In this document: positions 33,173 through 41,332 of the stretch, piece after piece
How positions within the stretch are numbered: position 1 is the stretch's first letter
Layout: every line of letters starts with the position of its first letter
Source of the DNA: Citrobacter youngae
Lineage (GTDB): Bacteria; Pseudomonadota; Gammaproteobacteria; Enterobacterales; Enterobacteriaceae
DNA: 64,000 nucleotides
Assembly (NCBI RefSeq): GCF_003818115.1
Contig: NZ_RPOI01000008.1
Span: 124,001-188,000 of the forward strand
Direction of reading: 5' to 3'
Made by a program: the position numbers and the translations under genes
Notes under the pieces: generated by a model
Database searches by the model: none
Seen by the model: the letters and a program-made list of their open reading frames with translations, nothing else
Told to the model about the DNA's origin: nothing

Positions 33173-33625
33173 ATGAAGAAATTACTTGGTTTTGCTTGTT
33201 CACTGATCCTTTTATCGGGCCCCGTTTTTGCGACTCCGGCCCCAGAATGTGTGAAGGTGAACAAAGCGCAAATCGAAGCGCTATTCGACAAGTGGAATGA
33301 ATCACTGAAAACGGGTAACGCGAAGACAGTATCTGAAAATTATCTTAGTGATGCAGTATTACTTCCCACGGTGTCAAATAAAGCCCGCTTAACAGATGCT
33401 GAGCGTGAGGATTATTTTGAACATTTTCTGGCAAAGAAACCGACCGGGAAAATTGACAGTCGTACCATTCGTCTTGGCTGTAATAAGGCGATTGATGCTG
33501 GTACCTATACCTTCACCTTCGCAGACAAATCGACTGTTTCGGCCCGTTATACGTTTACTTACGCATGGGATGGGAAGGCGTGGAAAATTTCCACCCACCA
33601 CTCTTCAGCAATGCCTGAAGGGTAA
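33173..33625 (+). CDS. Predicted secreted SgcJ/EcaC (DUF4440-like) protein
   Basis: 150-residue protein with a signal peptide (MKKLLGFACSLILLSGPVFA, likely cleaved before TPAPE). The mature part is a SnoaL-like/SgcJ fold: an N-terminal helix (VNKAQIEALFDKWNESLKTG), the KTVSENYLSDAVLLP segment and a C-terminal beta sheet ending ISTHHSSAMPEG. Such folds occur in periplasmic or catalytic proteins of many functions, and none can be assigned. The start at 33173 is chosen because it begins the signal peptide; 33164 is in frame. It neighbours the qnrB remnant on the opposite strand. Confidence 0.75.
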   Translation: MKKLLGFACSLILLSGPVFATPAPECVKVNKAQIEALFDKWNESLKTGNAKTVSENYLSDAVLLPTVSNKARLTDAEREDYFEHFLAKKPTGKIDSRTIRLGCNKAIDAGTYTFTFADKSTVSARYTFTYAWDGKAWKISTHHSSAMPEG

Positions 33626-33692
33626 CAGAACAGATACGTAGGGGGCGGGGATTCACCGCTCCCAGGTGTATTGCGGGCTTGATTAACCAGGG

Positions 33693-33840
33693 CTAACCGC
33701 CCAGACCGTTCCATGATCAAAGAGGCCTGGTAACTATCTATCTTAACGCCTTGTAAATCGACGCCCCGAATATCTAAATCACCCAGTTCAGAATTGGTCA
33801 GATCGCAATGCGTGAAGTTCGCTGCTCGCCAGTCAAACGA
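33693..33840 (-). pseudogene. qnrB: qnrB 3' remnant (pentapeptide-repeat fluoroquinolone-protection gene)
   Basis: Read on the minus strand, 33837 downwards translates as FDWRAANFTHCDLTNS, then ELGDLDIR, GVDLQGVK and YQASLIMER: the last pentapeptide coils and the C-terminal dimerisation helix of QnrB, almost residue for residue. After MER the frame diverges (SGRLALVN), while GGTTAG, which ends native qnrB (Gly-stop), is present at 33698-33693 in another frame, suggesting a small deletion. The 5' three quarters of the gene are missing; the join is within a few bases of the stop of the neighbouring regulator (33846). The site between sapA and pspF is the known chromosomal home of qnrB in Citrobacter. 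The remnant cannot encode a gyrase-protecting protein. Confidence 0.9.
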
Positions 33841-33845
33841 CCAAC

Positions 33846-34487
33846 TTATTCGCCGATAGCGTTAGCCTGACGGGCGTACAGGTATGCGGTTGCTCTGGAC
33901 ACTCCCAGATGCTGCGCCACCGTATCCATGGATTTTCGTACGTTCAGTAAACCTTCCTTACGCAATTGTTGAATCAGTACCTTTCTGTCTTCTGTTTTCA
34001 GCGCTCGCGCCGTTGTTGCACGTTCAGCCGCAAAGTTATCAATACGCTGGCGAATCACTTCATTACTGCCAGGATCGAGGTGTTCGCTGACAGGTGAGCA
34101 CTCGGTTTCAGTAAACCGTGCAAGCGCACTCTGCATCCCGCGAAATAGCGTCATATCAACATTCAGGCATAGCGCCGCGATGTATTTGCCTTGTTCGTCC
34201 TTGATGCCAATAGAGGTACTTTTTACCGGGCGACCATCAGCAAACTGATTGCTGTAGTTGGCAACGATGTTAGGAAAATCAGGTGATGCGATCCGCGCCA
34301 GTCCAAGCTCCGTTGCGGGCTGGCCAGCTTTGCGACCGGACAGATTATTATGTATGGATAAGATCGCATGCTCAGGGTTCTTGAGGTCATGAACCACAAC
34401 CTCGCAAAACGGAGAGAAGGTATCGCTCAGTCCTTTGGCGATGGTTTCAATTTGATTGAGTAGCGAGTTATCGTCGGTTTTTGGCAT
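33846..34487 (-). CDS. YheO-type PAS/HTH transcriptional regulator
   Basis: 213-residue regulator with an N-terminal YheO-like PAS domain (about 8-125; PFCEVVVHDLKNPEHAILSIHNNLSGR) and a C-terminal HTH (about 160-210; RKSMDTVAQHLGVSRATAYLYARQ). Members of this family often sit beside amino-acid dehydratase and RidA genes. GGAGACTGGC precedes the ATG. It is the third gene of a minus-strand run: ridA-like, PLP dehydratase, then a 126-base gap with a hairpin. It probably controls that unit; whether as activator or repressor is not known. Confidence 0.82.
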   Translation of the reverse strand: MPKTDDNSLLNQIETIAKGLSDTFSPFCEVVVHDLKNPEHAILSIHNNLSGRKAGQPATELGLARIASPDFPNIVANYSNQFADGRPVKSTSIGIKDEQGKYIAALCLNVDMTLFRGMQSALARFTETECSPVSEHLDPGSNEVIRQRIDNFAAERATTARALKTEDRKVLIQQLRKEGLLNVRKSMDTVAQHLGVSRATAYLYARQANAIGE

Positions 34488-34580
34488 GCCAGTCTCCTGC
34501 AGTGATGCCTGTTGCCATTATGGCGGCCAGTTTACAGCGTCCTGGGGCTTCTTTTCCAGACTGGAACAGGCGTATAGCGA

Positions 34581-34607
34581 TAAGGTATCCGCACCGCAGA
34601 TACCTTA
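34581..34607. repeat. Hairpin between the dehydratase and its regulator
   Basis: Perfect 9-base arms TAAGGTATC and GATACCTTA around CGCACCGCA, 7 bases after the dehydratase stop. There is no T-tract; it may attenuate or protect the upstream message. Confidence 0.5.
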
Positions 34608-34613
34608 ATGAGA

Positions 34614-35582
34614 TTACCCTGCAAGGAATTCACTGTAGCGGTTGATATCAACATTGCCACCACTGATGATAATGCCGATTCTCTTTCCCCGAAGGCCTGC
34701 TTTTCGCGCTCTCGCGGCGGCAAAACCAAGGCAGCCTGTTGGCTCCACGACCATTTTCATTCGTTCCGCGATAAATTTCATTGCGGCAATTAATTCATCA
34801 TCTGAAACCGTCAGAATATCGTTAACATGTTTCTGGATCAGTGGAAAGGTATGCTGTCCTAGATGTTGGGTTTGCGCGCCATCTGCAATGGTTTTCGGCG
34901 TATCGATGTGCACAATTTTGCCACTGCGAAACGACTGTTGACCGTCGTTGCCTGCCTCAGGTTCCACACCATAGATAAGACAATCAGGGGACAAGTGTCG
35001 CGCGGCCAGTGCGGAACCAGATAGAAGACCGCCACCACCCAGACAAACAAAAAGGGCATCCAGAGCACCAACTTCTTCAATCAGTTCTTTCGTGGCAGTA
35101 CCCTGGCCTGCAATAACGTGCGGGTGATCGTAAGGTGGGATCAGCGTTAGTCCCTGTTTTTCTGCCAGATCCCGGCCAATTTTTTCACGATCTTCAGTAT
35201 AACGGTCGTACATCACGACATGTCCGCCATACCCTTTCGTGGCAGCAACCTTAGCGGCTGGCGCATCGTGCGGCATGATAATTGTCGCCGGAATACCCAG
35301 CAATTTTGCTGACAGGGCAATTGCCTGAGCATGGTTTCCGGATGAAAAAGCCACGACGCCGGCTGCTCTCTGTTCTGGCGTAAACTGGCGCAAAGCATTC
35401 ATCGCGCCGCGAAACTTAAATGCCCCCATCCGCTGGAAGTTTTCGCATTTGAAGAAAACGTCAGCGCCAAACTCTTCATTCACCGTTCGTGATGTCATAA
35501 CCGGTGTCTTGTTCGCATAACCTGCGATACGCTCAGCGGCCGCGGCAACATCGTGGTAATCAGGTAGTGTCATTTCAGTCAT
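34614..35582 (-). CDS. PLP-dependent threonine/serine dehydratase or threo-3-hydroxyaspartate ammonia-lyase
   Basis: 322-residue fold-type II PLP enzyme without a regulatory ACT domain. PLP-lysine is Lys56 in GAFKFRGA; SSGNHAQ binds the substrate carboxylate and GGGGLLSG the phosphate. The domain order and length match serine racemase / L-threo-3-hydroxyaspartate dehydratase / catabolic dehydratases. Start 35582 is supported by AGGTGAACAACA. The adjacent ridA-like gene fits an enzyme releasing reactive enamine/imine intermediates. Exact substrate (threonine, serine or hydroxyaspartate) cannot be read from sequence. Confidence 0.85.
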   Translation of the reverse strand: MTEMTLPDYHDVAAAAERIAGYANKTPVMTSRTVNEEFGADVFFKCENFQRMGAFKFRGAMNALRQFTPEQRAAGVVAFSSGNHAQAIALSAKLLGIPATIIMPHDAPAAKVAATKGYGGHVVMYDRYTEDREKIGRDLAEKQGLTLIPPYDHPHVIAGQGTATKELIEEVGALDALFVCLGGGGLLSGSALAARHLSPDCLIYGVEPEAGNDGQQSFRSGKIVHIDTPKTIADGAQTQHLGQHTFPLIQKHVNDILTVSDDELIAAMKFIAERMKMVVEPTGCLGFAAARARKAGLRGKRIGIIISGGNVDINRYSEFLAG

Positions 35583-35608
35583 TGTTGTTCACCTGTAACA
35601 GTTAATAG

Positions 35609-36004
35609 TCACACTTGTTGTGCTAACGCAATGGCTTCAATTTCTACGGCAAAGCCGTAATGAAGCTCTGCAACGCCAGCGACAGCACGGGCTGGACGGG
35701 AATCACCGATCCATTCGCCGTAGATCCGATTAAACGTCGGCCACTGATTAATGTCCGTGACATAGACGCGTACCGATACCAGGTGCTGACGGGAAACGCC
35801 GGCTCCTGCCAGACAAGCATCAACATTCTGTAGAGCCAGTCTGGTCTGTTCTTCAAAAGAAGCATCCGCTTTTCTTTCGCCATTAGTCGTGACAGGTAGC
35901 TGTCCAGAAATGAAAACGAATCCTCCGGCAGTCACACTATGTGAGTAATGGCCTGCTGGCGGGAAGCTATCCGTGGTTGTGTTCTGGGTAATATTGGTGG
36001 GCAT
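35609..36004 (-). CDS. RidA-family enamine/imine deaminase
   Basis: 131-residue YjgF/YER057c/UK114 protein. RidA proteins hydrolyse enamine/imine products of PLP dehydratases and so protect other PLP enzymes. The catalytic arginine lies in SRPARAVAGV and the glutamate in VEIEAIA, both conserved; FISGQLPV is the N-terminal signature. GGAG 8 bases upstream supports the start. It lies 26 bases upstream of the dehydratase, first in the unit. A long palindrome lies 38-70 bases upstream of its start. Confidence 0.9.
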   Translation of the reverse strand: MPTNITQNTTTDSFPPAGHYSHSVTAGGFVFISGQLPVTTNGERKADASFEEQTRLALQNVDACLAGAGVSRQHLVSVRVYVTDINQWPTFNRIYGEWIGDSRPARAVAGVAELHYGFAVEIEAIALAQQV

Positions 36005-36041
36005 GGTTCAATCTCCAGCTTAAGTATTGATGATTCATTTA

Positions 36042-36074
36042 GTATAAAATAATACTGTTTGTATTATTTTATAC
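36042..36074. promoter_or_regulatory. Double GTAT-N6-ATAC palindrome upstream of the ridA-dehydratase unit
   Basis: GTATAAAATAATAC (36042-36055), TGTTT, then GTATTATTTTATAC (36061-36074): 14-base arms forming a perfect inverted repeat, each arm itself a GTAT-N6-ATAC dyad. A TATACT -10-like hexamer for ridA overlaps its gene-proximal edge. Likely the operator of the YheO-type or another local regulator. Confidence 0.7.
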
Positions 36075-36378
36075 ACCATCGTCATCCTGGCATCCAGTCT
36101 CTTTTTTCAACGACATGGCCCAGTGGACGACGTAAAACGATCGGCATACCCGCTGAAATGCTTGTATAACGTTAGGATTTATGGCTGTGATGTCGGGCAG
36201 GAATGATGAGTGCGCAGAAATGATTTTTTGCTTTTACTCGTGGTCGGGAGTTCAGCTGCAATTCACCGACAGTTGTATAAATTGATACTTTATGTATTGA
36301 TTGTGTTGACGCCCGCAATGCCCACTTCTGGCGCGAAGTGGGCAGGGGAAAGATCAGAAAGCAGGCTCGGGAAGTATT
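36075..36378. promoter_or_regulatory. Intergenic region with a third GTAT-N6-ATAC site (36275-36288)
   Basis: Region between ridA and the TetR gene stop. A third copy of the dyad, GTATAAATTGATAC, lies at 36275-36288, 201 bases from the nearest of the pair. No gene seen. Confidence 0.5.
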
Positions 36379-36951
36379 TTATTTAAGCAACTTTGACATT
36401 AAATCAGGGAACGCTGGTACATCTGTTTCCAATGAGAACGCAGGGTTAATAGCCTTACGGGCAATCAGTCCGTCAATAAATGCAAACAGAATAATGGTTA
36501 TCGCTTGTGGGTTAATATCCTGACGAAACTCTCCTGCGGCGATACCTTGCGCAATTATTCCCGCAATGCTTTGTCGCATGATGTTATCACTGGCGATAAA
36601 CGCTTCCCTGAGTTCCGGATTGCGTGCCGATTCGGCCATGATCTCTATCCAAAGGTTGTGCGTGACAGGGTAACCGACATCGCTTATGCAAGAAACGACC
36701 TGCTTGCAAAGACGATCAAAAAACGATCCGCTACAGGGCTCATTATGGGCAGCCAGCGCAGTGTTTTGCTCTTCCAGAACGATTGCCCGAATAAGCTCAT
36801 CCTTACTTTTGAAGTAAGTGTACATGGCTCCCTGGCTGATACCTGCACGCGTGGAAATTTCGCGCACGCTGGTTGCATTGAATCCTTTCTCAGCAAAACA
36901 GGCTGCGGCAGCGGTAATAAGCTTATGGTAGGTTTCAGTATTCTTTAGCAT
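36379..36951 (-). CDS. TetR/AcrR-family regulator
   Basis: 190-residue regulator with a TetR N-terminal HTH (about 8-55; GFNATSVREISTRAGISQGAMYTYFKSKDEL broken at 24-54) and an all-helical ligand domain. The gene starts 85 bases downstream of the arginase-family gene on the same strand, so the two are likely cotranscribed. A palindrome of TetR type lies upstream of the arginase gene (37973-37990) and is the probable operator. Ligand unknown. Confidence 0.88.
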   Translation of the reverse strand: MLKNTETYHKLITAAAACFAEKGFNATSVREISTRAGISQGAMYTYFKSKDELIRAIVLEEQNTALAAHNEPCSGSFFDRLCKQVVSCISDVGYPVTHNLWIEIMAESARNPELREAFIASDNIMRQSIAGIIAQGIAAGEFRQDINPQAITIILFAFIDGLIARKAINPAFSLETDVPAFPDLMSKLLK

Positions 36952-37036
36952 ATCGACCTTTATCTTTGAATCTATGGCGAAACTTTACCGTGCTTTGAGG
37001 CCTGGAACCAGCGATGAGATTTATTGATATCTTGCG

Positions 37037-37900
37037 TTACTTCATGAGAGGTAATGCACTGAGCATGTTCTTCAGGTTCACCATATCCCACGGCAGATGT
37101 TCAGCAATGGTAAGCCCGACGGCCTCGGCGTTTGCAGTGGCAAGATTAACCAGTTTAAGCACCTCTTCAATAGTCAGCTTACCCTCGGCCACATCGCCAA
37201 AATCATGTTCCCCTCGGCCTGGTTTGGCGAACAAAACAGAACGGAAAAGTGACGGGTCCAGAACATCCAGATCAATATGAATCGCCAGATATTCAATGTG
37301 TTCGCGGGCAATCCATTCCATGACCTCGTTGGCACCGTTTTTGACATCATCAGGGCCAGCCGTCGCAATCCGGTGATGGGCCAGATAGTCGCTTTCGTAT
37401 ATCAGTGGATTGTGAATGCCGGCAATCATAATTTTTGACGGCGAAACCTTGTGTGTGACGTGGTCCACTAAATCTTTATCGCCCGTGCCAATCAGTGCGC
37501 CAAGTACATGGGCATGCGCATTTGGATACTGTTCAGCCGTCTGCACGTCGGGGTGAGAGTCGATCCAAAGCACGCCCAGCTTATCACCGTACTTATTCAG
37601 CAGATGCGCGAAGGGCACCAAAGAAACCAGGCAGTCACCGCCCAATACGACAATCGCGTCGGGATCGTGTTTTTCAATACGCGTCACCGCATCGTTCAAC
37701 TGTTTAAGAATCTGTGGTTTACCAGTAATACCATCTATTACACTCAGCGGCTCGCTTTCAGGTAAAGCAACCGGAACATCCTCGACGGGGCCTTTCGCTT
37801 CAGGCGAGAGAAAGGACAACAGAAGTGATCCGAGATGATAGGGGGGATTGTTGCCTCCCTGCCACTGGGGGAAGGAAAGTCGAAGCGTTTTTTTAGCCAT
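37037..37900 (-). CDS. Arginase/agmatinase-family (ureohydrolase-fold) protein
   Basis: 287-residue ureohydrolase fold. Metal motifs are GGDC at 87-90, DSHPD at 114-118 and HIDLDVLDP at 208-216. Asp114, His116, Asp118, Asp210 and Asp212 match canonical Mn ligands; the usual first His ligand is Cys90. This occurs in a subgroup of the family, so activity may be retained with altered metal or substrate. Substrate (arginine, agmatine, guanidino acid or formimino compound) cannot be determined. It is upstream of the TetR gene. Confidence 0.8.
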   Translation of the reverse strand: MAKKTLRLSFPQWQGGNNPPYHLGSLLLSFLSPEAKGPVEDVPVALPESEPLSVIDGITGKPQILKQLNDAVTRIEKHDPDAIVVLGGDCLVSLVPFAHLLNKYGDKLGVLWIDSHPDVQTAEQYPNAHAHVLGALIGTGDKDLVDHVTHKVSPSKIMIAGIHNPLIYESDYLAHHRIATAGPDDVKNGANEVMEWIAREHIEYLAIHIDLDVLDPSLFRSVLFAKPGRGEHDFGDVAEGKLTIEEVLKLVNLATANAEAVGLTIAEHLPWDMVNLKNMLSALPLMK

Positions 37901-37972
37901 AATTTACCTGCTGTCAGTTTCTAAAGAGGATCCTCAAGGCGTATCCGTGTTGGTCGCCTTGTAATGATTATG

Positions 37973-37990
37973 TGAATGAACGCTCATTCA
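37973..37990. promoter_or_regulatory. TetR-type operator candidate
   Basis: Perfect dyad TGAATGA-ACGC-TCATTCA, 73 bases upstream of the arginase-family start, in the only promoter-sized gap of the arginase-tetR unit. Confidence 0.6.
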
Positions 37991-38114
37991 TTATGGAGTC
38001 AGTATGAAACTTATGCAAGAATGATGATATGTGGGAACCGTTAAACGGTACTATTTCAATGTGCTTTGTGGAGGATTTTGCACATGAAGGCGCTTAACGG
38101 TCGGTAATGCATCG

Positions 38115-39089
38115 CTAAATCTGGTGTTTTTTAAGCAACGCGCGGAGCTGATGGTACGTCAGCCCAAGCAGTTCGGCGGCCTTTTTCTGGTTAAATTTTG
38201 CCTGTTGTAGGCTGGTTTGCAGAAACGTCTTTTCTTGCTGTTGCTGGAATGCGCGCAGATCCAGCGGTAACGTTGCCGCTGTAGAGGGGGTTTCCTGCTG
38301 CTGAACGTCTGTAGTGTGGCGCTTAAACGGATCTATCACTACCTCGTCCAGCGGATAATCGCTGGTACCATGTCGGTATACTGAGCGTTCAACAACGTTT
38401 TTCAATTCGCGGATATTGCCCGGCCAGCGATAGTGGAGAAGTGTTTCTCTGGCTTGTGTGCTAAAACCGGGAAACAGCGGTAATCCAATCTCGCGGCACA
38501 TTTGAATCGCAAAATGTTCGGCCATCAACATGATGTCGCTTTTACGCTCCCGTAAAGGTGGAAGTTGCACGACATCAAAGGCCAGTCTATCCAACAGGTC
38601 TGCGCGGAAAGTACCTTCTCTGACCATTCTCGGTAAGTCGGCATTGGTGGCACAGACCAGGCGCACGTTAACCTGCAGCGGCTGGCTACCGCCTACGCGC
38701 TCGAGCTCTCCATACTCAATAACGCGCAGCAATTTCTCCTGTACCAACATCGGTGCGGTTGCCAGTTCATCAAGAAAAAGTGTGCCACCGTCGGCGCGCT
38801 CGAAGCGGCCAGGATGGCGTTTTTGCGCTCCGGTAAAAGCGCCAGCTTCATGGCCGAAGAGTTCGGAATCGAGTAAATTTTCGTTCAGCGCCGCACAATT
38901 AAGAGAAATAAACGGTCCTTGCCAACGAGTGGAAAGGTAGTGCAGACGGTTGGCGATTAACTCTTTTCCTGTGCCACGCTCACCGATAACCAGCACGGGT
39001 TTTTCCAGGGGGGCCAGATGGGAGACTTGTTCCAGCACTTCAATGAAGCTGTTTGCTTCCCCCAGAAGAGTATCTTTGTATCCTGCCAT
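38115..39089 (-). CDS. pspF: PspF, sigma-54 enhancer-binding activator of psp
   Basis: AAA+ activator that drives the psp operon and is held inactive by PspA. The 324-residue product has Walker A GERGTGKE, the sigma-54 contact loop GAFTGA, Walker B GGTLFLDEL and a C-terminal Fis-type HTH (NQKKAAELLGLTYHQLRALLKKH). It lacks an N-terminal receiver, as normal for PspF. Start 39089 gives MAGYKDTLLGEANSF; a five-codon extension lacks a ribosome site. It is divergent from pspA. Confidence 0.96.
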   Translation of the reverse strand: MAGYKDTLLGEANSFIEVLEQVSHLAPLEKPVLVIGERGTGKELIANRLHYLSTRWQGPFISLNCAALNENLLDSELFGHEAGAFTGAQKRHPGRFERADGGTLFLDELATAPMLVQEKLLRVIEYGELERVGGSQPLQVNVRLVCATNADLPRMVREGTFRADLLDRLAFDVVQLPPLRERKSDIMLMAEHFAIQMCREIGLPLFPGFSTQARETLLHYRWPGNIRELKNVVERSVYRHGTSDYPLDEVVIDPFKRHTTDVQQQETPSTAATLPLDLRAFQQQQEKTFLQTSLQQAKFNQKKAAELLGLTYHQLRALLKKHQI

Positions 39090-39178
39090 GATGAAATTCA
39101 CCATTTGTTAGTGTTATTCACCAATTTACCCTAATTATCTCGTCAGGTAAAATTAGATATTATCTTTAAAATCAATAA

Positions 39179-39928
<750 letters not shown>

Positions 39929-39982
39929 TAACATCTGGCGGTGCCCGAACGCGCCGCCGCTCATCACCTGTAAGGAGTACTC

Positions 39983-40207
39983 ATGAGCGCGCTATTTCTG
40001 GCCATTCCGTTAACTATCTTTGTGCTGTTCGTTTTGCCGATCTGGCTCTGGTTGCATTACAGCAATCGTTCCAGCCGTGGTGAACTGTCGCAAAGCGATC
40101 AGCAACGTCTGGTAGAGCTCAACAATGATGCACAGCGTATGCGTGAACGTATTCAGGCGCTGGAAGATATCCTTGATGCCGAACATCCAAACTGGAGGGA
40201 CCGCTAA
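39983..40207 (+). CDS. pspB: PspB, phage shock protein B
   Basis: 74-residue inner-membrane sensor with one N-terminal transmembrane helix (about 3-25) and a cytoplasmic leucine-zipper-like coiled coil (SDQQRLVELNNDAQRMRERI). AAGGAG precedes the start. It acts with PspC to release PspF from PspA. Its TAA overlaps the pspC ATG by one base. Confidence 0.96.
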   Translation: MSALFLAIPLTIFVLFVLPIWLWLHYSNRSSRGELSQSDQQRLVELNNDAQRMRERIQALEDILDAEHPNWRDR

Positions 40208-40566
40208 TGGGGGGCGTTAACCTGAACAAAAAGCTGTGGCGTATCCCGCAGCAGGGCATGGTTAAAGGGGTCTGTGCTGGTATTGCGCACTATCTTGATG
40301 TCCCCGTGAAGCTGGTAAGGATCCTGGTGGTACTGTCAGTCTTTTTTGGTCTGGCCTTTTTCACCGTAGTTGCCTATATCGTGTTGACGTTTGTGCTGGA
40401 CCCAATGCCGGACAACGTCGTATCCGGCGACCAACAGCCATCAAGCGGGGAACTGCTAGATTCCGTCGATCGTGAACTGGCCGCGAGTGAAAAGCGTTTG
40501 CGTGAAATGGAGCGTTATGTGACATCGGACACCTTCACACTGCGCAGTCGTTTCCGTCAATTGTGA
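40207..40566 (+). CDS. pspC: PspC, phage shock protein C
   Basis: 119-residue membrane sensor with the PspC domain ([20 protein letters not shown]) and one central transmembrane helix (about 37-65), then a C-terminal leucine-rich segment ([19 protein letters not shown]). Coupled to pspB. Confidence 0.96.
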   Translation: MGGVNLNKKLWRIPQQGMVKGVCAGIAHYLDVPVKLVRILVVLSVFFGLAFFTVVAYIVLTFVLDPMPDNVVSGDQQPSSGELLDSVDRELAASEKRLREMERYVTSDTFTLRSRFRQL

Positions 40567-40574
40567 GGATTGAA

Positions 40575-40796
40575 ATGAATAATCGCTGGCAACGTGCCGG
40601 GCAAAGGGTTAAGCCGGGCTTTAAAATAGCAGGCAAGCTGGTACTTTTGACTGCGCTTCGCTACGGCCCCGCAGGTGTTGCGGGGTGGGCGGTGAAATCA
40701 GTGGCCCGCCGTCCGTTAAAAATGTTGCTGGTGTTGGTACTGGAGCCATTATTGAGCAAGGTTGCCAGGAAAATTTCCCAACGCTACGGCCAGTGA
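40575..40796 (+). CDS. pspD: PspD, phage shock protein D
   Basis: 73-residue basic, peripheral membrane protein of uncertain role ([20 protein letters not shown]). Start 40575 follows GAGGATTGAA; the frame also contains an ATG-like codon at 40563, inside the pspC end. It is the last gene of the pspABCD unit. Confidence 0.93.
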   Translation: MNNRWQRAGQRVKPGFKIAGKLVLLTALRYGPAGVAGWAVKSVARRPLKMLLVLVLEPLLSKVARKISQRYGQ

Positions 40797-40872
40797 TAGC
40801 ATGCTCGCAATATTTCCTTAAGATCAAGTATATAGTGTTAGGTGACTTTCCATCATTTAACGGAACGATACT

Positions 40873-41190
40873 ATGTTGAAAAAAGGAGTATTCGCACTAG
40901 CGCTGGTCATCGGGATGCCGGTATTTGCGGCCGAGCACTGGATTGATGTTCGTGTTCCTGAACAATATCAGCAGGAACACCTTCAGGGGGCCATCAACAT
41001 CCCTTTAAAGGATTTGCAGGCACGAATTGCGGCAGAAGTCCCTGATAAGACCGACACCGTGAAGTTGTATTGCAACTCAGGTCGTCAATCCGGGATGGCA
41101 AAAGATATGCTGACCGGGATGGGCTATACACAGGTAACCAACGAAGGCGGTATTAGCGGGATTCATCTTCCTAAAGTAGAGAATAAATAA
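40873..41190 (+). CDS. pspE: PspE, periplasmic rhodanese (thiosulfate sulfurtransferase)
   Basis: 105-residue exported single-domain rhodanese: a signal peptide (MLKKGVFALALVIGMPVFA, cleaved before AEHWIDVR), then the catalytic loop YCNSGRQSG with the active-site cysteine. In E. coli it has its own promoter besides the psp operon one; the 76-base gap after pspD allows this. A terminator follows. Confidence 0.95.
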   Translation: MLKKGVFALALVIGMPVFAAEHWIDVRVPEQYQQEHLQGAINIPLKDLQARIAAEVPDKTDTVKLYCNSGRQSGMAKDMLTGMGYTQVTNEGGISGIHLPKVENK

Positions 41191-41211
41191 TCCGCATGCT
41201 TTCTTTTGGCT

Positions 41212-41245
41212 AAAGGCGACATGAATGATGTCGCCTGATTTCTTT
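41212..41245 (+). terminator. pspE terminator
   Basis: Stem AGGCGACAT / ATGTCGCCT with a 5-base loop followed by GATTTCTTTC. Confidence 0.75.
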
Positions 41246-41332
41246 CAGGGAGTTGATAACTCAGTATTAAACCTTATGTTTGCTCCCTGTTTGTTATAAT
41301 TTCTTCGGTTCCTTCAGCATAACGGGATGGCG

